Assembly (NCBI RefSeq): GCF_037975245.1
Contig: NC_092576.1
Location: 40,817,611 to 40,881,610, forward strand
Direction of reading: 5' to 3'
Origin: Apostichopus japonicus
Lineage: Eukaryota; Echinodermata; Holothuroidea; Aspidochirotida; Stichopodidae
DNA length: 64,000 bases
Shown piece after piece: positions 54,576 through 64,000 of this stretch. A model generated the notes under the pieces. It did no database searches and was not told where the DNA came from. It was given only the letters and a program-made list of their open reading frames with translations. Each line of letters starts with the position of its first letter. Position 1 is the first letter of the stretch. The translations under genes were made by a program, and so were the position numbers.

Positions 54576-54820
54576 GGTTATAAAAGGTACTTGCAGTACA
54601 AAATTACTTGAAGTACTTCAGTACTGTTAGATTCTTGTACTTTTATGTATACCAGTAACAATTAAAATTCTACAAGTACTCATATTCATACTGATGATCA
54701 GTATGAATATGAGTACTTGTAGGATTTCCATTGTCACTGTTGTACATACAAGAATCTATGTACTCATACTTCACCAAGGAAGGATTGTAAGTTGTAATTG
54801 TACTCAAGCTTTTGGTATAC
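54576..54820. repeat. 250-bp palindromic hairpin with a perfect 53-bp core
   Basis: The core 54670-54722 has 26-bp perfect arms around a single base (CTACAAGTACTCATATTCAT on the left arm). Outside it the arms stay complementary with small gaps for about 70-100 bp more: AGATTCTTGTA left, TACAAGAATCT right; CAGTAACAAT left, ATTGTCACTG right; GGTTATAAAAGGTAC left, matching CTTTTGGTATAC right. Confidence 0.85.
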
Positions 54821-54948
54821 TCATGATACGTACAAGTCTGGCTCCAGGGATATTTGCTAGTAGGGATTGTAGAAAGTACTTCTTGATGAAGGAAAGTCTG
54901 CCCAAGTTCTAATTGAAGCTCCTCTTTGCTTTAAATACATCAAAGAGT

Positions 54949-55012
54949 ATGAGACTTATATAGCGCCAAATCAGTAGACAAAATTCACTGCTCAAGGCGC
55001 TTTACAAAGAAA
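54949..55012 (+). repeat. Dispersed repeat (CTCAAGGCGCTTTACAAA), copy 1
   Basis: GAGACTTATATAGCGCCAAA, CAGTAGACAAA and TCACTGCTCAAGGCGC match 59510-59575. This module is widespread in marine invertebrate genomes as I recall, probably the 3' end of a retroposon. Confidence 0.75.
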
Positions 55013-57181
55013 GCAATGATATATTAAGTTGGTGACTTCATTATTGATTGGAGTTTGCATGCTGGATCTGTTAACTACATTTTGGTATAGAAGCTTCTCT
55101 AAAACTAAGCCCTGCAAAGCTATAAAGCGTAACCAACTCTATGTTAGACTACAGCAAATCTACTTAAATCTTAAATGCTAAGTACAATAACTGACTTGTA
55201 AGAGATAAAACACAACTTTAAATACTATTGGTAAGGACCAAACATGGGCCAGACATGTATGGTAGGCCTTAGGTGTGGGACAAATATACCATATTTTATA
55301 ATTAATATGCGTATAAATTGGAGTATATATGTGTATTCAATTTCGATACATGTAGATATTACCAGCCAAATCAGAAGGCAGATTTATATAGTTGTATTAA
55401 ATAAAAAATATGCGTATTAATTTGAATATATTAATACCATAGACAGGAAGTTACTCTTGCCTCTTATTGTCACTCGTTACCAAGAAACAGGTGAGGCTAC
55501 TGATGACATCATACAGTAGGTTACCTTATTGGTAGAGAGATCTAATATTAGGTACACAAACAGGTGCAGGGTTGTTTGTTGTAGAGAGTTACTGTGGGAG
55601 GTCAAAGTGTATAGTGATCTACTGGGACTTGGAAGTTGTAAAAGTAGTATTCTTATTGGATTTGATACTTTAATTTATTCCTGCCAATGTGATTGGCTGA
55701 TTTAATCTGTGTATAGATTTGATTTAATATGCATACAGTATATTCAAATTAATGTGCATATATAATTATGTTGATGGTTTGTAGATCTAGAAACTGTTAG
55801 TAATCTTTCTGGGAAGTGTGATGTAGGAGGAATTCCTGTCTGTGCTAATATCACAGAGATTGTAAAGGTGAGCCTAGGGTAAGGGGGCGGGGAAGGCGAA
55901 GGGGAATAGTAAATTGGTTAAATTTTTTATTGTTAAAGATCTATCTGAAAATTTATACACATTGTTTCATAACACAGGCTCAGAATACAGTGTTGTGGGA
56001 GGTAGGCTAAGTACTGTAGGTTGTATATCAAGTGTCTGTATTATGAGAGATACAGGTACAGTACACACCACCGCACACAGTGCACACTGCATGAAGGGAA
56101 CAAAAAAAATATTAAAAAGATTCTGAAGGGTCTTATATCAAACTGGTTGAAACTGTTACGTCGTCCATGATTTAACATATTTCTTGATATTGGTAGAAAG
56201 TATGAAGTTAAAAATGTCAATTGTTTGAGTGAACTGTTATTTGTGTAAGGCTTGTTAAAACTGAAGTGGTACTTGAGAAAGTTTAAACTCACCCACACAG
56301 TCACTTCATTATCAATCAATTAACTACTACTCAACAATCAAGGGTCTCTTGTGAATGCAGCTGCAATGGTTGGTACAGAGCTGAGGCTTTTAGTTCCATT
56401 TACACATAGCATTTTTGCACTGGGAAATATATTTAACTTGTTTTAAAAAAAGGCCCTGCCTGGTGCAGAAATTAGCTCGTTTTAATGCACATCTGTTGCT
56501 GACAATGGAAATGTATGGATGGCTTATATGATGGGTTCTCATTAGGCAGCCATTGGGCCTGCGGGCCAGCGAAAGATGTGAGACCAATCGGTCCAGAAAG
56601 GTGGGCCCACTGTCTAGCTTACACTAATCTGGTATGCGGACCCATGAACCTTAAAGACATGAGCAATTCTACCTGCTGTGGGGGTGAATGCAAACCAATG
56701 TTTCTCTCAAGCCCTCATGGAATTATTATCTGAGAATGCCCTGGTTTATTTGGCATCAAGTCTTGGCACACATGTTCTGTACATGTATTTAAACAGCTCT
56801 AGATAAGGAGCTCTACGATGTATTTTAGTATAATATTTATGAGGGTCAATGTCCCAGTTAAATTATGCAAAAAAAAAACAAAAGCCAAACCAAACCAAAA
56901 AACATTCTATTCTTTGTGTACATTCTAAAATATCTTTAAAACAGCTGTTACATTGCATTACGTAAATGAAATATTTAAACCATATTTATTTGATCACCCC
57001 CCCCACCCTACAGATGGAAGATTCCAAAGTATAATTCAATAAGTGGTCATGTGACAAAGCACATTACATGAGCTAGTAGGGTGCCCTGATATAATGTGTG
57101 TGGAATGTATTGTAGAATTCTGCAGACTATAGCAACAGTATGTAGGCTCTTAGTGCTAATGTGTATAGTCATACCATGAAG

Positions 57182-57243
57182 GTGGGAGGGGGGGGGGAGG
57201 TGGAATTGGGTTGGAAAAAGGGGAGGTAGAAATAGGGAGAGGG
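57182..57243. repeat. G-rich tract
   Basis: GGTGGGAGGGGGGGGGAGG and following purine-rich sequence. Confidence 0.8.
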
Positions 57244-57440
57244 GTAACAAAGAGAAGGGCGTGCATGTGTCACAATTTTTTGCAATGATGCGCAACTTTT
57301 CGAAGAAATATGGATGTAGATTAAATTGTTAGTTTTAGTTGTTGCATCAAGTATACAATTTCATTAATTAGTATTAAACTTACAGTATGGTAATTTGCAG
57401 AGTAAACTATTTGATCTTTTCTACCATTGCTGGCATTACA

Positions 57441-57445
57441 ATATA

Positions 57446-57493
<48 letters not shown>

Positions 57494-57524
57494 ATATATA
57501 TATATATATATATATATATCTATA

Positions 57525-57576
<52 letters not shown>

Positions 57577-57601
57577 ATATATATATATATATATATCTAT
57601 A

Positions 57602-57644
<43 letters not shown>

Positions 57645-57725
57645 ATATATATATCTATATATATATATATATATATATATATCTATATATATATATATAT
57701 ATATATATCTATATCTATATATATA

Positions 57726-57810
<85 letters not shown>
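57441..57810. repeat. 370-bp (TA)n array
   Basis: Almost pure TA dinucleotides with scattered TATCTATATC and TATGTAATAT interruptions. Poly-YI/IY frames are artefacts. Possible recombination or replication weak point. Confidence 0.98.
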
Positions 57811-57812
<2 letters not shown>

Positions 57813-59377
57813 ACCCTGCATCTGAGTGAGTGTGCACAATACATTGCAAGGGCTAAGTAGAAATATAGCCCTACAGTAGCTATTTATAAATTCCGACTGT
57901 AATGTTTAACAATCCAAGTTTTGAAACCATTTTGTTTGCACTTCCGGATTCTGAAGGGACCTCAATACCATATGACCTCAATTTATGCCTGCAGTGGTTT
58001 ATAGTCCAATGAGTAATTCCCTGATGCACACAATAGTAATACTGATTTGAATTTACAATGGTATCGTATAAGACTGGGTATGTTTGCTTTAATATGTCAT
58101 GTCCATTCATTGTAGTTTGATTGACATACAGACACTCACACAATCATGGTCTTGTTAGAGTATTAAAATGAACAGTAAAATGGAACTGATGCAATTAAAA
58201 TATTCATGAATAATACCCAAAATATTCTTGCTGTGATTCCCCATGGGGAAGTTCTGGGAAATTTTACCTTTACAGAAGGATATGAAGAAGGAACTAGATA
58301 TGTAAATACACACAGTACTCAAAAGATTACTTTGTAAGAAGAACATTTATTGTGAAATCAGAACTGTGGAATGTCAATTAACCGTAGGGAGACGGACCAG
58401 AAATATAGTTCAAATATAGGATAGATTTTATATACTCTCCTCACACACTACTGGCAGATATGGCAATGGGTTTTTGTGAAAATCAATAACATATCTGTCT
58501 TTGGTACATTAAAAGTTTTGTATTACATATTTCTTCATCAAAACAGTTCTACTAATTACAAAATTTCATCTTAAAAGTTACAGTATTCCTACTTTTGTAT
58601 GTATTTCACTGTGTGTTTTGCAGTTTTGATAAACTTATGAATGGCGTTGCATCTAGAAAATCCACATAACTGTGGATCTTTTATCCCATGTAATGTTGCC
58701 CTTTTTCAGGAGTATTTAATTTATTGTCTGCAAGAGACTGAGGAAAACATTGGTTTGAGCAAATTAAGGCCAGATCATATGTTTAACTGAATCTCACTGT
58801 ATGGTACATAAATAGAACAATGTACTGGGTATATATTCCTACCTTGTTGCTAAATCTGAGGCCAACCGGGGGGGGGGGGGGGGGAGGTCTGCATTCTGGA
58901 CTGGATTAGTATTATAGAATTTTTGCACCTTATTCATTTTCGAGGCTACTTTTAAATATTTGGCAGGCCAGATTTGGTCTGTGGGCCAACTATGGAGAAT
59001 TCCTGCCCTTTTTTTATCGAGATAGAAGCCTCCAACTTTAGTTAGAGTGCATGTTTATCATTCAGTGATAATAAGAAGGAAGTCCCTTCAACCTGCGTAC
59101 TATACGTATGGAAAGTAGAACTACAACTTATTTTGTAATTTATGTAAATATAACCACTGATAACCACTGACCAAAGCTGTTTCAATCAGGGAATAGTTTT
59201 AGTTTTCAAATTTTTGGGTGTTTAGTTTTGAAGTCTCTGAATTTTGTCCCATAATAAAATACTATGGTTCCCTGCATGTGTAGAAAACTGAACATTTATG
59301 TAGTAATTTGACCAAGATGTATAGCATTTTGTGAAACTTTACTGGATAAATGATTCCCTTGTTGTATCTTTCTGTGT

Positions 59378-59700
59378 TAGGCCACCTGTTGTGTACATTG
59401 TACTGTGTTAGGCCACATACGTAATGTGTACACTATACTGTGTTAGGCCACCAACTTATTGTGTATACTATACTGTGTTAGGCCACCTATTGTGTAATAA
59501 TAATAATAATGAGACTTATATGCCAAATCAGTAGACAAATGTCACTGCTCAAGGCGCTTTACAAATAAAGCAAATTAATTTACAAAAGATCAAGTGAAAA
59601 GATGGGTCTTAAGTAAACTTTTGAATGTAGAAAGTTTTGAAAGTTTCGAATGAAGTGTACCCTGTACTGTGTTAGGCCACCTATTGTGTACACTGTACTA
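59378..59700. repeat. TGTGTTAGGCCACC tandem repeat, interrupted
   Basis: Four copies of about 35-40 bp at 59378-59492 and another at 59668-59692, split by the dispersed repeat at about 59493-59660. Confidence 0.85.
59493..59660 (+). mobile_element. Dispersed repeat (CTCAAGGCGCTTTACAAA), copy 2, inserted in a tandem array
   Basis: It starts with (AAT)n then GAGACTTATATGCCAAATCAG, and continues beyond the part shared with copy 1 through AGATGGGTCTTAAGTAAACT. The split tandem repeat gives insertion borders near TTGTGTA and TGTACC. Confidence 0.7.
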
Positions 59701-59779
59701 CACACAGATAGACCAACCAATATACACTACAGTATATACTCTCTGTTACTACTACTGTATATAAGCCATTTTGAAAGAA

Positions 59780-60180
59780 TTTGTAATTGAATTGAATTAC
59801 ATTGAATTAAATTTATTGTCCACAATCGGAAATTCGGCTTGTAACACATGTCGTAAACGAAAAAAGAAAGAAAAAGCAATAGTAGTTATAGTACAAACTA
59901 CTTATCAATAGACTGCGATACACATAGAGTAATACAAACAAATATTCAGCAAGTCCTACAAATAAGAAACTAATCTTCTCACTTGTGAATTAAATATATG
60001 GATAGAATTAGGCACAAATGAGTATCTGTAGCGGCCCCTAAGTGTACGTGGTGGACATAAACGCAGTCCAGAGCGGTTGTAAATGAAGTGCTCAAACAAA
60101 GGGTGTGTTGGGTCTTGCATGATTTGTTTCAATTTATTACTTATTTCTATTCTCAGTTTCAGGGAATATTTTATCAAGTT
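59780..60180 (-). mobile_element. 5'-truncated LINE, C-terminal end of ORF2-like protein
   Basis: The minus-strand frame at 60177-59956 reads MQDPTHPLFEHF, then RTLRGRYRYSFVPNSIHIFN. The pattern HPLxxxF ... RT-R-SFVP-SI-FN is typical of the C-terminus of jockey/CR1/L2-type LINE reverse transcriptase proteins as I recall. Downstream is TGTGGACAATAAATTTAATT and an ATTCA-rich tail. The reverse transcriptase core is missing. Confidence 0.7.
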
Positions 60181-62280
60181 ACAGTTTGTAAATTGCTATA
60201 CAAACTGTTCAAGTTGCTATATTTCAGATAGCGTTTTTCTACACAGCTGGAACTACAGTTTATATTATTTCAATGAGAGATTAAATTCAGAGCCATTGGG
60301 GAAAATGCTACACAAAATTTGAACACTTAAGTTATTTCCAGACTGGGTTTAAAATCTTAACCAAGCAAACTATATATACCAGTCAATGTTGATTCACTAA
60401 TTGTGTACAAAAGAGGAATCTTAGCTAAACACAACCACCACCACCGGAAGGTGTTCAAGTTTGGTGACATTCCTTGCATAGTTGGAATATCTCTCGGCTT
60501 GTTAACATTTATTGGTTCAACACTGGGTGGGTGACGTTAATAATGAGTGGGAGGAGTTTTAACACCTTTTGTACCTTCTTCAATGTCTATTAACAGTCTA
60601 AGCATAGTGAGTCTTCTTCACACATTGTATTGTACAGATAAAATTTTCTATCCAAACAAGAAAAGATTTCAAGATGAAATAAAAAAACCACAGTGTTGTA
60701 TAATTATAAGGGTTCTGTATGTTTTTTGTTTTTTATAATATCTGTGATTTTAGATCCAAATTTGTCATCACCTATTCCTTGGTACTAGTACTGTCACTAG
60801 ATCTTCTATTGGAGTGAATTCAACTGTAAGTAGTACATACAGAAATCGCACAATATTTATGCATAGAACTACAGTGTGTAAAATATTGTAACCTTGTATT
60901 TGAAGAAAAAAGATCTTTCAATAATCCTTGAGAGCTCACTCTGTTAATTGCTTCTGTTTTGTATATGACTGTAATTATATGTTTCCTTTATGTACTTTTT
61001 ATAGACTAAATCCTATTTATAAATTAATATTTTTACTGGAATAAATAAAATGAAAAAAAAAAATATAGATTAAAATGAAGTGAATTAAAATCATCAAAGT
61101 TATGTAAAGTTCTGTGTACCTTATTTACTACATACTTTAATTCACTATCTTAGAATATAATAAAAAATCTTTTAGAGTGAAGAAAACAGTTAACAGATTG
61201 CTAAGCCTGCCGCAAAAAGGCTGTGTAGATATACGTGTATTCAAGGGCCTGACGTTTCAATTTCAAGCAGGTTCTTTTTTTGTCTCAGAGGCTAAACTGA
61301 AACAAAAGTTAGAAATGCATCAAGAGACATAAATGGACGGACAGTTAAAGATCTCTTGGTTTCTATTCCCGGTCACCGAACCTCCTAGCTTTCCTAGTTG
61401 ATATCAAACATTGCTTTTAAATGTTCTGTACTGTAGATATATGATAAAGCACAGATCTGTGTACTTGATAGGAAGCTCACAATAGGACCATGGTCTTTAA
61501 GTGTGCTGTCTATAGCAAAATTACCTTCTGCTTGCAAAGTGACCAGATTTACAGATAGATGATAAGCTAATTCCGATATGTCATAGTACTAGCACAGTAT
61601 CTTATTAAATCAGCTACATGGTAGATACATGAAGCCTGTAGTTAATAATTACTTCCAATATTTGATGGCGAAGAGTATTGATAAAACTCAAAAATTGTCT
61701 CTGATAATTTGCAAAACGTAACACAGTTTGTTTATAGTCTCTACAGATATATGCATAGATCTACACTACAAAATTTCTCACCATGTACAGTAGTAGGTAA
61801 CATATATTTTATTGATCAATATTGGGTTGGCAGTGGAAGTACACCTGTTAGAATTAACTCCTAAAATCAATGCTTTTAATAACCTACTGTACAAGATTTA
61901 TGATTGGCTATAGACACCTGGGGATTATTTTAATCATAATCATGGAGGGTTCTGATTGGACAATTGGATGGGAGACCATTTTTGTACTCAATGGTAATGG
62001 CCTTTGGAGACAGCCAGGGTATTATTATGAGTTGGAACATTTAACTGTTATGATGTCTAAAAGCTTGATGGCAATCATGGAATATATATGTAATTGATCA
62101 TATTTATATAAATAAGTAAATAAATATGCCCCTTTACTGTCGAAGTGCAAATTTTTATGTGATAAGAATTTCCCTTCATATGTCCCTATATTCTACACTT
62201 ACAGATCTCTCTCAACACATTCACTACAAACAATACACTGAAACAATTATATATAGACAATTTTCATAATTCTGTCAGTC
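60181..62280. other. No feature recognised
   Basis: A/T-rich DNA with short poly-A runs. GGGCCTGACGTTTCAATTTC near 61250 resembles the arm of the inverted repeat at 54178. Confidence 0.5.
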
Positions 62281-62289
62281 AGTGTGAGT

Positions 62290-62500
62290 CATGATGGTTA
62301 GTGGTTAAGGTGAGTTTATCCCCTCCAGGCTATGTGGGTTTAACCCCCCTCTTATGACCCCACCTGCTGGGTAAGTGGTGGTCCCAGATGGATGACAAAA
62401 CAAGCAGTGGTTTTGGTTCTGAACTTGAGGTGAAACACTGACAGCATCAAGAGTCACATATGTGTGGTTTTCTGTGCAGCTAGAATGTTTCATTTAGACA
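62290..62500 (+). mobile_element. Candidate tRNA-derived SINE
   Basis: TGGTTAGTGGTTAAGG at 62295-62310 matches a tRNA A box, and GGGTTTAACCCCC at 62336-62348 resembles a B box 40 nt later, a normal Pol III spacing. The cloverleaf is not intact. The right end and a second copy were not found. Confidence 0.35.
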
Positions 62501-62562
62501 GATCTTTAGGGAATATCAAAGATTGTTGACTTCAAAACTGAGGATGAAAAGCAGGTACTGTT

Positions 62563-63090
62563 ATGTACAAAGGATGACAGTGTCAAACAGGAACTTATAT
62601 TATGTTATAAGTGTATATATTCCAGTCATAGACAGTACAAAATATCTAAGAATGAATATAAGTGTATATATTCCAGTCATAGACAGTACAAAATATCTAA
62701 GAATGAAATTATTTTCAAGAAATTAAGGAAATTTAGTCAAGGATTCGGTTACAATGTATAGATAATTATTTTTGTAATGTACAGAGGATGCCAGTGTCAA
62801 ACAGGAACTTATATTATGTTATAAGTGTATATATTCCAGTCATAGACAGTACAAAATATCTAAGAATGAAATTATTTTCAAGAAATTAAGGAAATTTAGT
62901 CAAGGAATCGGTTACAATGTATAGATAATTATTTTTGTAATGTACAGAGGATGCCAGTGTCAAACAGGAACTTATATTATGTTATAAGTGTATATTCCAG
63001 CATAGACAATAAGAAATATCTAAGAATGAAATTATATTCAAGAAATTAAGGAAATTTCTTCAAGGTATAGGTTACAATGCATAGATGTAT
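62563..63090. repeat. About 170-bp tandem repeat, three copies
   Basis: GTACAGAGGATGCCAGTGTC (first copy GTACAAAGGATGACAGTGTC) starts each unit near 62563, 62778 and 62941. AGTGTATATATTCCAGTCAT follows, then GAAATTATTTTCAAGAAATT. The first unit has an internal duplication of about 50 bp, and the last copy is more diverged. Confidence 0.95.
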
Positions 63091-64000
63091 GCTAATTATA
63101 TTTGGAAGTACTTTAAAAACTAAGAAATGATATTAAGTTTGTTTTCTAATTTGTCTCATAAGACAAGACTATGGGAAGTTTATTAGACATGGTAAGACAG
63201 TAGACACCAACTGTTGTTTGATCTCAAAAAATATGGAAAAGCAATATATATTCTTGTTGAAAGCTAGCTCTGAGACCATACAAAGTCTGAGTTAAAGTGT
63301 TAGGTGCTTATTCTATTAATTGTAATGTGTATAGAATGGGGAACGTTTCTGGGAAATCATGAATTTCATAGGTCAGATTTGTTATTAAATGGACTTTTAT
63401 ATTGAATGGAAATAAACATCACTTGATGGGAAAGATTTCAGTTTAGACTTTTATTCTGATCATGATTAAAACTTGTGAAATCCATAAAGATCAGAGTTTA
63501 TAATTTTTGATGCAAACTTGATATTTTCCAAAGCTCTCGACAATATACTTGAAGGAGTTTGAACTGTCGGTGCACGTTGTTAATACAAGCTTTAGGAACT
63601 GTGGACATTTAACATAAGGTCCCAAAGGACAATCAAAAGGTCTCGAGTTTGAGTCACTCCAAGATTAATGTATGTCGTCCAGTTCTACAGTAGTTGTTGA
63701 CAATTCATAATCATGGACGTTAAATATGGATGTAAGAGATTGACTTTGGTCAACTTGCGGCTTTGATAAGCCAATGATGGCTTCTTTGCGAGTTCCTGCT
63801 AGCAGGAGGATCTAAAATACATACATCTAATCGTATATTGCAGGTATGTGTTACTGCTACAGTATACCAGTCAATAATTGAACAAACTTGGAATCCCCAA
63901 GATTGATTGATATGGAATCACTACATTGAACAACATAGCACATACAATATGACCTACAGTAGTGCCTATTGAACTCTCAAAGAAATTATTGACTAAGAAG
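63091..64000. other. No feature recognised
   Basis: A/T-rich sequence with no exon-like frame, repeat or RNA signal that I can support. Confidence 0.5.

Larger units (their letters stand above)
34000..64000. other. 30 kb without defensible coding exons
   Basis: I looked for exon-like frames with splice borders and conserved motifs on both strands and found none I can name apart from a LINE fragment. The stretch is A/T-rich and full of tandem and dispersed repeats listed separately. Between them I see nothing beyond simple sequence. It may be a long intron or intergenic DNA. Small lineage-specific exons could be missed. Confidence 0.5.

Noticed and set aside
57395-57839. Poly Tyr/Ile frames
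   Set aside because: (TA)n dinucleotide repeat.

Overview
The window is animal nuclear DNA: genes split by GT-AG introns, about 60% A+T by eye, and dense in satellites, minisatellites and small DNA transposons. The encoded proteins are closest to my recollection of deuterostome orthologues, and the dispersed repeats (the CTCAAGGCGCTTTACAAA type, hAT-like MITEs with 8-bp target duplications) resemble those of marine invertebrates. An echinoderm such as a holothurian is my best guess, by inference only.

Layout. (1) 1-1703: 113-bp satellite array that abuts a splice acceptor. (2) 1716-7161, plus strand: the last six coding exons of a p190-type RhoGAP gene (ARHGAP5/ARHGAP35-like), with a 3' UTR to about 10.0 kb. 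(3) 10.0-13.3 kb: convergent intergenic space holding one intact hAT-like MITE. (4) 13494-30300, minus strand: a complete 16-coding-exon CPSF3 gene (CPSF-73, the endonuclease that cuts pre-mRNA 3' ends). The assembled protein is 691 residues and keeps every metal ligand. (5) 30.3-34 kb: CPSF3 upstream region with a MITE nested inside another, and a possible noncoding first exon near 34.0 kb. (6) 34-64 kb: no coding exon I can defend. It holds tandem repeats, dispersed repeats, a 250-bp hairpin, a LINE 3' end and a possible tRNA-derived SINE, so it is either a very long intron or intergenic DNA.

Most unusual signal: in four places the 3' tail of a real coding exon, together with the adjoining donor splice site or 3' UTR, is tandemly repeated on its downstream side. 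These are RhoGAP exon e (3 echoes), CPSF3 exon 4 (4 echoes at an exact 74-bp period), CPSF3 exon 9 (4 echoes), and the last CPSF3 exon (echoes carrying the stop codon and an ATTAAA hexamer). The echoes lack the exon head and its acceptor but mostly keep the donor. In two cases an AG inside the echo would splice in frame, and the exon-4 echoes differ from the exon mainly at synonymous sites. I call these exon-tail echoes. Whether they are spliced is untested.

The two genes do not form a pathway. They converge tail to tail and share only this repeat-rich setting.
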